Of a stretch of DNA of 56,968 nucleotides, positions 25,396 through 36,000 are shown piece after piece. The position numbers and the translations under genes were made by a program. Origin of the DNA: Oscillospiraceae bacterium (GTDB taxonomy: Bacteria; Bacillota; Clostridia; Oscillospirales; Ruminococcaceae); contig WRGW01000111.1 in NCBI GenBank assembly GCA_009786985.1, positions 1 through 56,968 of the forward strand, in the 5' to 3' direction. Below the pieces are notes generated by a model that worked only from the letters and a program-made list of their open reading frames with translations, was not told where the DNA came from and ran no database searches. Each line of letters starts with the position of its first letter. Within the stretch, counting starts at the first letter, position 1.

Positions 25396-26703
25396 TTACG
25401 AACGGCGTGTAACTGCAACCTCGACCTCGTAAGTTCCGATAACCCATGCCTCAACATCTTCACCCGCAATTGTAAACGTAATTCCAACAAACCGTGTCCC
25501 AGTCATGATTTCACCGATTCCCGCAAAGTTGATTGTACCTACAATATCAGTAACGGTGAGAGCTTCGACTACATCAGAAGGACCTATAACGTTGATTTGA
25601 ACTGTACCCAAACGCGGATTTACATTATAACCAGCAGGAGCATTAGTTACATAAAAGCTCGAAGCTGGAATATTTAGTGTCACTATTTTATAATCATCAA
25701 CACCCTCAAACCCAAACGCCACAGAACCATATCCAGAAATATTTCTATATCCTGGTGGGAGCGAAACTTGAATAACTCTCCCGTTCTCTAAATCATCAAG
25801 ATTAATGCTCGAAAGCGAGAACGTCCCAAGGCTCCAACTGTCGTGTGCGTCGATTGTTCGGTCTGGCGAAGCAATGGTAAGCTCAGACGGTTCAAACACC
25901 ATTCGTGAAAGCAAACCCTCTAAATCAAAATTGTCTGGGACATTGGTGAAATTCACTTCAAGTGGGAGGGTTTTGTGCATAAATACCGGAACACTCACAA
26001 CAAAAGCTCTATCTTCAACCTGAATGCCTTCTATTTCATACGGTGCAAGAACTTCGCCATCAACACCTAAAAATACAAGTTCTCCAGGTAAATTAGTAAG
26101 TTCAGAAATCTCCGAATCGCTATGTGCGTTTACTTTTGCACCACTAATTCTGTCGATAAGCGAACGTTCACCCTGAATAGTCACCGAATTAGGCGAAACA
26201 TAAGCACCACCACTCTCGATTTCCATACCCTCAGCCGCAGAAACGCTCTCGATATTTGGGATAATTTGTAATGTTTTTTCAGCAGTCTGTATAATTGTGA
26301 CTGTTCGTGTATCGCCCTGATTCGTAATCGCAAAATTATCAGAACGACCTGCATCTGGTCTAAGCAATATTGTTACTGGAACCTCAAACGTTCCAGGTTC
26401 GTTAATTCCAGTAAAGTCGAGTTCTACTCGGAAATCATCAGCAGTAATCCCCATAATTTCATAACGCCGACCTTCTACTAAGACATCGATTATTTCTGAA
26501 AAATCTTCTGCTAACTGAAGATTTACATCCTGCATATAAGCCGATAATTCAGCAGAAATCGGAACAGAAATTGGTCTTGTAACATCTGGGAAAAGTTGAA
26601 AAGAAATCGCAAACCAGATTATAATCGCCAAAATAAGAGAGAAAATAATAGTTTTAATATTTAGCCAAAATAGTCTTGCAAAATTCAAAAAAGTTGTTTT
26701 CAT
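25396..26703 (-). CDS. cdaR: YbbR-domain protein (CdaR-like)
   Basis: Single N-terminal TM, repeated YbbR-like domains (..YEIMGITADDFRVELDFTGINEPGTFEVPVTI..), directly downstream of cdaA. Confidence 0.88.
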   Translation of the reverse strand: MKTTFLNFARLFWLNIKTIIFSLILAIIIWFAISFQLFPDVTRPISVPISAELSAYMQDVNLQLAEDFSEIIDVLVEGRRYEIMGITADDFRVELDFTGINEPGTFEVPVTILLRPDAGRSDNFAITNQGDTRTVTIIQTAEKTLQIIPNIESVSAAEGMEIESGGAYVSPNSVTIQGERSLIDRISGAKVNAHSDSEISELTNLPGELVFLGVDGEVLAPYEIEGIQVEDRAFVVSVPVFMHKTLPLEVNFTNVPDNFDLEGLLSRMVFEPSELTIASPDRTIDAHDSWSLGTFSLSSINLDDLENGRVIQVSLPPGYRNISGYGSVAFGFEGVDDYKIVTLNIPASSFYVTNAPAGYNVNPRLGTVQINVIGPSDVVEALTVTDIVGTINFAGIGEIMTGTRFVGITFTIAGEDVEAWVIGTYEVEVAVTRRS

Positions 26704-27632
26704 TTGCTATTTCCCTCCTTTTTTTGATTGTGGATAATTGGAGGTTCGTTAGAAGCCTTTTTTGAAAATTTTTTAGGCGATTTCTTAGAATTTTTTTTAG
26801 AAGCCTTTTTTGAAGCTGGCATAATTTCTTTAATAAGATAAGCGTGTAATTTATCATAATCAAAACCACGGACTAATTTTCCATCTTCAGCAATCGAAAT
26901 AGTTCCTGTTTCTTCCGATACGATAATAACGAGTGCGTCTGAAACTTCACTCATTCCGATTGCTGCTCTATGGCGTGAACCTAAATCCTTAGAAATCAAT
27001 TCTTCTTTTTGAGGTTTAGGGAGAAAACATCCAGCCGCAATTACAAATCCATCACGAATTATAACCGCACCATCATGCAAAGGTGTTTGCGGATAGAAAA
27101 TGTTCCCTAGCAAAGCTTCGGACGGGATTGCGTTAAGAATAGTTCCAGTCGCAATTTGTTCGCCGAGTTTTGTATCACGTTCAACAACAATCAATGCCCC
27201 TGTGCCTTTTCTTGAAAGCGATACACAAGACAAACAAATCTGTTCGATTGAGCTATTTAATTTATATGGTTCTGTATCTAAATTTATAGCGAAAGTTTTT
27301 ACTAACTGTGTACGCCCCATTTTTTCTAAAACACGACGCAATTCGGGTTGAAACATAACAATCGCCGCAATCACACCGACGTTTATAATCGTTTCTCCTA
27401 AAACACCAAGAACACGAAAATCAAGCCCCTGTAGCAAAACAGAAACGATAAATATAAAAAATAACCCTTTTAGTAGTTGAACTGCTCTCGTTTCACGAAC
27501 AAACCGAGTCAAAATATAAACAAGACAGGTTAAAATAAAGATTTCAACATAATCTACAAACGACATTGTTTGGATGACGCTTATTGTGTTATCAATTATA
27601 TCTTGGAAATAAATCCTAAAATCTGTAAACAA
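26700..27632 (-). CDS. cdaA: Diadenylate cyclase CdaA with Lys-rich C-terminal tail
   Basis: TPLHDGAVIIRDGFVIAAGCFLP, LGSRHRAAIGMSEVSDALVIIVSEETGTISIAEDGKLVRG (DGA and RHR motifs). Confidence 0.96.
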   Translation of the reverse strand: MFTDFRIYFQDIIDNTISVIQTMSFVDYVEIFILTCLVYILTRFVRETRAVQLLKGLFFIFIVSVLLQGLDFRVLGVLGETIINVGVIAAIVMFQPELRRVLEKMGRTQLVKTFAINLDTEPYKLNSSIEQICLSCVSLSRKGTGALIVVERDTKLGEQIATGTILNAIPSEALLGNIFYPQTPLHDGAVIIRDGFVIAAGCFLPKPQKEELISKDLGSRHRAAIGMSEVSDALVIIVSEETGTISIAEDGKLVRGFDYDKLHAYLIKEIMPASKKASKKNSKKSPKKFSKKASNEPPIIHNQKKEGNSK

Positions 27633-27696
27633 AACGCCACCCTCCTTTCAAAAAGTCTTTTTTAATCAGTAGAAATCATAAGAACCGACCTTTAAT

Positions 27697-27783
27697 GTTC
27701 GGTAACACCGCAGGGCAAGTCCTGCACCCCTCTCGCTTCGCTCGAGAGAACCGACGCAGAGCGTCGGGGTATTCACCCGAACT
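27697..27783 (+). repeat. R1 repeat, copy c
   Basis: GTTCGGTAACACCGCAGGGCAAGTCCTGC ACCCCTCTCGCTTCGCTCGAGAGAACCGACGCAGAGCGTCGGGGTATTCACCCGAACT. Confidence 0.9.
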
Positions 27784-27821
27784 TGTCAATAAACGGAATA
27801 TTTGGATTTTGAGCGAATTTT

Positions 27822-27906
27822 ATGTCGGTTGAGACAAATTTTTTGCGAATAACCGTGTATATTTAAGAAAAATTTAACGATAAATGGCGTAAAATTAGCC
27901 GAAATA
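27822..27906 (+). repeat. R7 repeat (second copy of the 15849-15940 segment)
   Basis: gtcggttgagacaaattttttgcgaataaccgtgtatatttaagaaaaatttaacgataaatggcgtaaaattagccgaaata aligns to gttcggtcaaggcgatttttctgcgaataaccgttgttatttaaggaaaaatcaacgatgtgtggcgaaaaacagaccgcaaat. Confidence 0.6.
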
Positions 27907-27919
27907 CAGATGTTTTGCG

Positions 27920-28846
27920 TTATTGGGGGTCGGTTCTAAATTCACCATATTGTGAGATTATGGACGAAATCAACTCGACTATACGACCGCTCGGTCTTTC
28001 AAAATAAGAATTGTTCAAAACAATTACACGCCCTATAGTGACTGCTTCCAATTGTGCGAACAAGTCATCGGTCTGTAAATCAGTGATTGTGAAGACATCG
28101 CTGAGCAAAATCACATCTGGCTGTTCTTCAAGCAATTGTTCTCTATTAAACTGATAGCCCACCCCCTCTTTCGCAAGATTGTCACCAAATCGAGATAAAA
28201 CTGAGCTTTCAAAAGTATCTCCAGTTGCAAATGCCATATTTTCGGTGACATATACAAAACTACCGATATTAACAGCTTCAGAATTATTTAGAACTTGCGT
28301 CAAAGGCAAAAAAGCTAAATCCCCCATTTCTTCACCAATGAACCCACCGTACAAAATCACCCCGAGCAGTCTATACATTTCTCGAAAATCCTCAACACTC
28401 TGTGGCGGTGGAAGAACTAATATTGCGATTCCTTCGCGTAAAATCGCAACCCGCGATATTTCCGCAATTGGTGAAGAAAGCAACAACAAATCAGGTGCAG
28501 CGCTCAAAATTTCGTCGACATCGAACCCGCTACCCACTTCAAAAGCTTCAATGCTACTTACACCAGTAGGATAATTACAATGAGGGCTTCGACCAATGAG
28601 CCTGTCGCCATACCCAAATTCAAACAAAATTTCAGTAAACGCTGGCGAAAGGCTGATAATTCGCTCCGGACTCTCGTAAATCGCCACACCATCAATAGTG
28701 ACCGGAAAAGGTTGCAACTCTCCCGTTTCAATACCACTGTTAGAATCGCCTGTCTCCCTCTGCTCTTCCCTATAAAAAAAGCCACAGCTTGTTGTGTGAA
28801 CCAGCATAATCAACATAACTAAACTAAATAATTGTTTTAATTTCAA
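27920..28846 (-). CDS. ABC-transporter substrate-binding lipoprotein (BtuF/FepB-like)
   Basis: Lipobox-like LVHTTSCG; PERIISLSPAFTEILFEFGYGDRLIGRSPHCNYP.. and DLLLLSSP.. periplasmic-binding fold. Confidence 0.8.
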   Translation of the reverse strand: MKLKQLFSLVMLIMLVHTTSCGFFYREEQRETGDSNSGIETGELQPFPVTIDGVAIYESPERIISLSPAFTEILFEFGYGDRLIGRSPHCNYPTGVSSIEAFEVGSGFDVDEILSAAPDLLLLSSPIAEISRVAILREGIAILVLPPPQSVEDFREMYRLLGVILYGGFIGEEMGDLAFLPLTQVLNNSEAVNIGSFVYVTENMAFATGDTFESSVLSRFGDNLAKEGVGYQFNREQLLEEQPDVILLSDVFTITDLQTDDLFAQLEAVTIGRVIVLNNSYFERPSGRIVELISSIISQYGEFRTDPQ

Positions 28847-29832
28847 GACCTGTCACCTTTAAGAATAAATTCGATTAACCTATACACATCATCAATTGTT
28901 TCAAGACTCATGCACTTATTCCGCAAAGCTGCCGCTCCATGAACCCCTTTGATGTACCATGCCGCTTGTTTTCGACATTCGCGAATAGCACGATACTCCC
29001 CTTTTAGTTTAACTGCAAGTTCAATATGTTCACGCATGAACGATAACTTTTCAGACAAAGTAGGTGGTGGAAGATTTTCACCAGTTTTCAAAAAATGTCG
29101 AATTTCATTAAACAACCACGGTCGCCCAAACGATGCACGACCGAGCATTACTAAATCACAACCAGTTTGACGATACATCTCAGCACAACTTTCGCCACTA
29201 TTGACATCTCCGTTCCCAATTACTGGAACACTCACAGCTTGTTTGACTTTTTTAATAAAATCCCAGTCTGCTTTGCCCGAATACATTTGCACACGCGTTC
29301 TGCCATGAATTGTAATCGCAGCTACTCCAGCAGATTCAGCGATTTTAGCAATTTCTACAGCGTTTAAACTATGTTCATCCCACCCAGTGCGAATTTTTAC
29401 AGTGACCGGTATTCCGTAAGGTTTTGCGGTTTTGACTGCTGTTTCCACAACCTCACCAAATAATTTGGGCGTTTTCATAAGAGCTGAACCTGCACCATTC
29501 TTTACAACCTTGTTGACTGGGCAACCTGAATTAATATCAATAATTTCAGGCAAATCAGATTTTGAATTCTGCACAATCAACCTAATCGCTTTTTCGATAT
29601 ATTGAGGCTCGTTACCAAAAAGCTGAATTGCTGCAGGGCGTTCTAAGTCATAGATTTGTAGGAGTTCGGCGGTATTCTTGTCGCCGTAAACAAGCCCTTT
29701 AGCACTTGCCATTTCCCCGACAACATATGCTGCACCGTGCTTTTTTGCGATTATTCTAAAAGCTGCGTCCGCCACATCAGCTAAAGGAGCCAAGGCGGCA
29801 GTTTTTTCAATTTCTACATTCCCAATATACAT
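28843..29832 (-). CDS. dusB: tRNA-dihydrouridine synthase (DusB-type)
   Basis: APLADVADAAFRIIAKKHGAAYVVGEMASAKGL, DINSGCPVNKVVKNGAGSALMKTP, ITIHGRTRVQMYSGKADW. Confidence 0.93.
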   Translation of the reverse strand: MYIGNVEIEKTAALAPLADVADAAFRIIAKKHGAAYVVGEMASAKGLVYGDKNTAELLQIYDLERPAAIQLFGNEPQYIEKAIRLIVQNSKSDLPEIIDINSGCPVNKVVKNGAGSALMKTPKLFGEVVETAVKTAKPYGIPVTVKIRTGWDEHSLNAVEIAKIAESAGVAAITIHGRTRVQMYSGKADWDFIKKVKQAVSVPVIGNGDVNSGESCAEMYRQTGCDLVMLGRASFGRPWLFNEIRHFLKTGENLPPPTLSEKLSFMREHIELAVKLKGEYRAIRECRKQAAWYIKGVHGAAALRNKCMSLETIDDVYRLIEFILKGDRS

Positions 29833-30013
29833 AAGACACATTATAACACATTTTTTTAAATCAGTCAAGGGGTATGTTGAATAATTGCTTATGGAAATAG
29901 TGGGGATGTGAACGAACGACATTAAATTATCCAACCAGCACTCAAGCGAAACAACAAAAAAATGTATGAATAGTAAATCTCCACGGAATACAACACCGTG
30001 GAGATTGCCTTAA

Positions 30014-31456
30014 CTAACCCTTTAATACATCAGTAAGTGTAGATTTAATAACATCAGGGCTTGCAGTTCCGCCAAGTTTTTTCATAGTCTGCCCCATCAA
30101 AAACCCGAACGCTTTTTGTTTACCAGCACGATAATCATCAACCGCACTCTGGTTTTTAGCTAAAATTGATTTTACTGCTTCTTCAACCGCACCAGTGTCA
30201 GTTATCATTAACAAGCCTTTTTCTTCAATATACGCCATAGGTTCAATTTCATGAGGAGATTCAAAAACTTTGCCCACAACTTCTTTATAAGCTCCACGAT
30301 TGATTTTGCTGTCAACTACTAATTTTACAAGCTCTGCGAATTTTCTACCAAGGATTTCTGGCTCGATTTTTTCAGGCAGAGTATTGCTACTCTTGAGAAG
30401 TCGCATAAACTCACCCGAAATTAGGTTTGCAACTTCCCCTCCCTGCTCACTATGCTCAGTCGTAATTTCAAACAAGTCAGACAAATTTTTGTGCGACGTG
30501 ATTGTACAAGCAACGATTTTACTCATACCATAATCTTTCATATACCGCTCGCGCTTTTGATGTGCTAATTCTGGCAAGCTTTTACGAATCAACTCAAGTT
30601 CTTCATCAGTGATACTAATCGGCAACAAATCAGGGTCTGGGAAATATCGATAATCCTGTGCGTTTGCTTTTGAACGCATAGCGTAAGACTCGCCACGTTC
30701 ATCATCCCATCGCCGTGTTTCTTGCTTGACTTCGCCCCCACTTTCAAGCAGGTCAATTTGCCGCTCTGACTCATACACAATCGCACGTGCAATTGCTTTG
30801 AAAGAGTTTAAGTTCTTCATTTCAGTACGTGTTCCAAGCTCTCCACCCAGTTTTCTTACCGAAAGATTAACGTCCGCCCTAAGGCTACCTTCCTGCATTT
30901 TACAATCACACACGTCAAGATACATCAGAGTTTCGCGAAGCTTTTCGAGGTAAGCAATAACCTCATCACCGCTACGAAAATCTGGTTTTGAAACAATTTC
31001 TAATAACGGAACACAACCACGATTATAATCGATTTGTGTGAAATTTGACTCATGAACTAATTTACCAGCATCTTCTTCCATATGAATTTGGTGAATATTT
31101 ATAAACTTCTTTTCGCCACTTTCACCGACTTCGATTTCAAGACCACCTCCCTGACAAATCGGAGCGTATAATTGCGACACCTGATAGGCTTTTGGCAGGT
31201 CAGGATAAAAATAATTCTTACGGTCAAACTTACAGTTTTGGTTGATGTTGCAACCAAGCGTCACCCCTAATTTTAGAGCGTAGTCTAAAACTGCACGATT
31301 TAGAACTGGCAAAGTTCCTGGCATTCCAGTACAAATCGGACAGACATTTGTGTTAGGTTTGCCACCGAACACGGTCGAACAGCCACAGAAAATCTTGGTC
31401 TTAGTCGAAAGTTCAGCATGAACTTCAAGCCCCATCACTACTTCCCATTTACTCAT
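30014..31456 (-). CDS. gatB: Asp-tRNA(Asn)/Glu-tRNA(Gln) amidotransferase subunit B
   Basis: WEVVMGLEVHAELSTKTKIFCGCSTVFGGKPNTNVCPICTGMPGTLPVLN, RKNYFYPDLPKAYQ. Confidence 0.97.
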   Translation of the reverse strand: MSKWEVVMGLEVHAELSTKTKIFCGCSTVFGGKPNTNVCPICTGMPGTLPVLNRAVLDYALKLGVTLGCNINQNCKFDRKNYFYPDLPKAYQVSQLYAPICQGGGLEIEVGESGEKKFINIHQIHMEEDAGKLVHESNFTQIDYNRGCVPLLEIVSKPDFRSGDEVIAYLEKLRETLMYLDVCDCKMQEGSLRADVNLSVRKLGGELGTRTEMKNLNSFKAIARAIVYESERQIDLLESGGEVKQETRRWDDERGESYAMRSKANAQDYRYFPDPDLLPISITDEELELIRKSLPELAHQKRERYMKDYGMSKIVACTITSHKNLSDLFEITTEHSEQGGEVANLISGEFMRLLKSSNTLPEKIEPEILGRKFAELVKLVVDSKINRGAYKEVVGKVFESPHEIEPMAYIEEKGLLMITDTGAVEEAVKSILAKNQSAVDDYRAGKQKAFGFLMGQTMKKLGGTASPDVIKSTLTDVLKG

Positions 31457-32922
31457 GCTTTCACCACACTTCCTGCAATATTTTCGTACGCTTTAGCGAT
31501 TCCTAACAACTTTTCATCAGCGAACGAATCACCAATAATCTGAAGCCCGATTGGCAAACCCTCACCATCAACACCGCAAGGCACTGAAATTGCTGGAAGC
31601 CCCGCTAAATTGACAGACGCTGTATAAATGTCACCCATATACATTTTCATAATACCAACATTTGCGATTTCACTTTCGGTCTGGTGTGATTTGAGCTTGT
31701 AAGCAGTAATCGGAGTAGTAGGAGTGAGTATAACATCGAACTTTTCAAATAATTTCAAATAATTATTTTTGATTAACTCACGAGCCTGTAACGCTTTTTT
31801 ATAATAAGCATCATAATACCCACTCGACAATACAAACGAACCTACCATGATTCGTCTCTTTACTTCCATTCCAAACCCCTCGCTACGTGAAAGGCGGTAG
31901 ACTTCATTTAAGGTCTTAGCTTTCTCGCTACGATAACCATATTTAAGTCCATCATACTTAGAAAAGTTTGACGAACCTTCAGCACAAGATATTATATAAT
32001 ACGCTGGAATAATATATTCCATTAGTGGCATTTCAAACTCTTCAATAATAGCACCTGCTGTTCTGAATGTTTCAATTGCCGCTGTAACGCTTTCTTTTAT
32101 TTCTTTGTCGAGTACATCAACATCAAGAAAATTGCGCGGAATCCCAACTTTTAGCCCACTCAAATTAGCAGATTCATCTATCGTTTCAAGACAAAACGGC
32201 TTTTTTGTAACGCAAGTGCTGTCCAACTTATCTTCGCCCGAAATCACCGACAACAAAGCTGAACAATCGCTGACATTAGAAGCAATTGCACCAACTTGGT
32301 CTAGTGATGACGCAAAAGCGAGCACACCATAACGTGACACAGTTCCGTAAGTTGGTTTCATGCCGACCACTCCACAAAAAGCTGACGGTTGACGAATGCT
32401 CCCTCCAGTGTCAGAGCCGATTGCAAGAGGAATTTCTTTGGCTGCAACTGCTGCCGCACTCCCTCCAGATGACCCCCCCGCAACTCTATCATTATTGTGC
32501 GGATTGGTCACCGCACCATAGAAGCTGGTTTCGTTAGTACTCCCCATTGCAAATTCGTCCATGTTAAGTTTTCCGACAATTAACATTCCAGCCTGTTCAA
32601 TTTTATCCACAATTGTAGCATTAAACACAGATTCGTATCCAGTGAGCATTTTAGACGAACCCGTCACCAACTCATTGATTTGTGATACGTTGTCTTTTAG
32701 TCCGATTGGTACACCTGCTAACGGTGAATCGACAAATTCACCAGCATCGATGCGTTTTTGTAATGATTCAGCCTTTTTTAAGACACGCTCTTCATGTCCA
32801 GTTTTTACAGGTGTAAAAGCGTTATGGCGATTTTCTTTCAAAGCATCAAGACAAGGTCTAACAGCGTCAACAACCTTGAGTTCACCCGCCTTAATTTTCG
32901 CCGAAATTTCTAATGCACTCAT
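31453..32922 (-). CDS. gatA: Asp-tRNA(Asn)/Glu-tRNA(Gln) amidotransferase subunit A
   Basis: GVPIGLKDNVSQ, VAGGSSGGSAAAVAAKEIPLAIGSDTGGSIRQPSAFCGVVGMKPTYG. 4-bp overlap with gatB. Confidence 0.97.
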   Translation of the reverse strand: MSALEISAKIKAGELKVVDAVRPCLDALKENRHNAFTPVKTGHEERVLKKAESLQKRIDAGEFVDSPLAGVPIGLKDNVSQINELVTGSSKMLTGYESVFNATIVDKIEQAGMLIVGKLNMDEFAMGSTNETSFYGAVTNPHNNDRVAGGSSGGSAAAVAAKEIPLAIGSDTGGSIRQPSAFCGVVGMKPTYGTVSRYGVLAFASSLDQVGAIASNVSDCSALLSVISGEDKLDSTCVTKKPFCLETIDESANLSGLKVGIPRNFLDVDVLDKEIKESVTAAIETFRTAGAIIEEFEMPLMEYIIPAYYIISCAEGSSNFSKYDGLKYGYRSEKAKTLNEVYRLSRSEGFGMEVKRRIMVGSFVLSSGYYDAYYKKALQARELIKNNYLKLFEKFDVILTPTTPITAYKLKSHQTESEIANVGIMKMYMGDIYTASVNLAGLPAISVPCGVDGEGLPIGLQIIGDSFADEKLLGIAKAYENIAGSVVKA

Positions 32923-32980
32923 TGATTAAAATTCCTTTCCAATGGAGATGTTCTCCAAAAACCCTTCAGACTGCGGTGGG

Positions 32981-33008
32981 TATAGTCGTTTAACTTGAAA
33001 ATCTATAA
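32981..33008. repeat. R6 28-bp repeat at the purL 3' end
   Basis: tatagtcgtttaacttgaaaatctataa, identical to 36674-36701. Confidence 0.9.
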
Positions 33009-36000
33009 TAATTTACGCCACCCTCAAAAATCGGTAAGAATTTCTCACCCGGAATGTTTTTAGCCACAAATTGTCCCACTCTCTCTGAGTGTGCCATCTT
33101 GCCTAAAATTCGCCCATCAGCACTGCTAATACCTTCAATCGCCCAGTCAGAGCCGTTAGGGTTATGATTTACGTGCATACTCGGAAGACCACCATAGTTG
33201 ACATACTGAAACGCAATCTGCCCTTTTTCTTCAAGGTTTTTCAGTACTTCTGGTGAAGTAGTAAATCGACCTTCACCGTGAGAAATTGGCTGTATATAAA
33301 TTTCCCCTATTTCGCATTTAGAAAGCCATGGCGAATTCACCGCAGAAACACGCGTTCTGACATATCGTGCTTGGTGTCGCCCTATACGATTATAGGTTAA
33401 AGTGGCGTTACGAGCGACTATTTCATTCTCGGTTTGAAGAATTTTCCCGTCTGGTAACAGCCCTAATTTCACTAATGCCTGGAAACCGTTACAAATACCG
33501 AGAATCAACCCATCGCGCTTGTACAAAAGCTCATGAACAGCTTCTACCAACTTAGGATTTCTAAATAACGATACAATAAATTTACCAGAACCGTCTGGTT
33601 CGTCACCACCCGAAAATCCACCTGGGAAAATCAAGATTTGTGACTCTTTAATCGACTTTTCGAGGGCAGCAACTGACTCTTGCAGTAATACTGGTGTAAG
33701 ATTACGGACTAATACCTGTTGTGCTTCACCGCCAGCTTTTTGGAACGCAAATTCGGTATCAAATTCACAGTTAGTCCCTGGGAATACTGGGATTACCGCC
33801 TTAGGTTTAACTCCACCAGTGAGTGGTGTAGGCGATTTTAGCAGATTACAATCAAAAGTATTAGTATACGTGATTAGAGGTGCTTCTCCTGGTTGTTCTA
33901 CTTGTAGAGGGAAAACATCTTCAAGCTGTGAATCAAATCTTTGTTGTAAATTTTCGAGTGAAACACCATTGTATTCGAGGGATTTTTGCGTTCTTCCGAG
34001 CAAGACAAAATCTTCGAGTTTTTCACTCGTTTCAAAAACAATTCCTCCGATATATTTTAGCATTTCCTGCATTCCTAATTCGCCTTTGAAGCCTACCATA
34101 TTACCAAGGCTCATATTAGCAAGGCATGAAAAACGCTCAAACATACACGCTGAGAGTATTTTGTCGTCTTTCACCAACTTAAGATAACTTTGAATCTGCT
34201 CCCAATCCATAGTAGTAGCATACACATAACTATTTGGCTTTTTAAATTCATTGCTGACTAATTTAGCTGCTTTTCCTACGCCAACCGCAAAAGAAATCAA
34301 AGTTGGAGGAACATCAAGCTCACCAAAAGAACCAGACATCGAATCTTTTCCGCCAATTGCCGCTATTCCGAGTTGTGCTTGTGCAGCAAACGCACCAAGC
34401 ATTGCGGAAAATACCACACCCCAACGTTCTGGGCAATCGTTGACACGTGGAAAATATTCTTGTAACGATAAATGAATGCTTTCTAATTCTACACCAGTAG
34501 CTACAAGTTTCATAACCGAATCAAACACCGCACGTTGTGCCCCACCGAATGGGTCAGCTTCAGTTATATACGGGTCGAACCCATACGACATCACGCTGGC
34601 TTTAGCTTTATCGCCCTCGCCAGTATCTGGAATTAACGAAGCCATTACTTGGCTTTCGCACATTTCAAACTTTCCGCCAAATGGTGAAAACACACTCTTT
34701 GAACCAATTGACGAATCAAACCTTTGAACCAAACCTTTTTGAGGGAATGAGTTTAACTCATGCAAAGCAAAATGCTCTGAATCAGACGGTCTAGCTTCTT
34801 TTTTGTAGATATCCGGAACTTTAACATCGGCATAACGCTTTGCACCATTAGTGTCAAGAAAATCACGTGCAATGTCAACGATTTTTTTACCACGCCATTT
34901 CATAACAAGCCGTGGTTCTTGAGTTATTACTGCAGCTTTGAGTGCTTCAACATTTTCGCTTTCACAATGTTTTAGAAGCTCGGGCAAATCAGATTCGGCG
35001 ATTACTACTGCCATACGCTCCTGCGATTCTGAAATAGCAAGCTCTACACCATTAAGCCCTTGATATTTTACTGGTAAAGCGTCTAAATCAATTTCGATTC
35101 CATCGGCCAATTCTCCAATCGCCACCGATGCACCACCTGCCCCGAAATCGTTGCACTTTTTGATTAGTTGTGTGACTTCTCGTTTAAGAAATAATCGTTG
35201 CAATTTACGTTCTTCTGGGGCGTTTCCTTTTTGAACTTCTGCCGCACTTTCGCTGACTGTGCTTTCACCGTGGACTCTAGATGAACCAGTCGCCCCACCA
35301 ATACCATCTCTACCTGTTCTACCCCCCATAACGACTACAATGTCACCTGGTGCTGGTTTTTCACAACGGACATGGCTCTCTTTGGCCGAACCAATTACCG
35401 CTCCAACTTCGAGGCGTTTTGCAACATATCCAGGGTGGTAGAGTTCTTTTACAAACCCAGTCGCCAGCCCAATTTGATTACCGTAAGAACTAAATCCCTC
35501 CGCCGCAGTAGTGGTAATTTTCCTCTGTGGAAGTTTACCTGGAAGCGTTTCGTTAATAGACACACGAGGGTCAGCTGAACCAGTAATCCTCATTGCCTGA
35601 TAAACATACGCACGCCCTGAAAGTGGGTCACGGATTGCGCCACCTATACAGGTTGATGCCCCTCCCAAAGGTTCAATTTCTGTAGGGTGATTATGCGTTT
35701 CATTCTTGAAAAAAAGCAAGGTGTCATCATCTGAACCTTCGCACGGAACTCTAATCGTACAAGCGTTATTTTCGTCTGATTTGCTTTCATAAAGCATAGG
35801 CAAACTACCTTCCTTACGGAAATGTCGCATAGCTGCCGTCGCTATATTCATGAGAGTGACTGGTTTATCACCGTTTATTGACTTAAAAAGCTCAAAAGCA
35901 TCTTTAACACGCTTGTCCTGAATGTCAATGTTTTTTAATATAGTTGTAAAAGTGGTATGCCTACAATGGTCAGACCAGTAGGTGTCAAGCACTTTGATTT

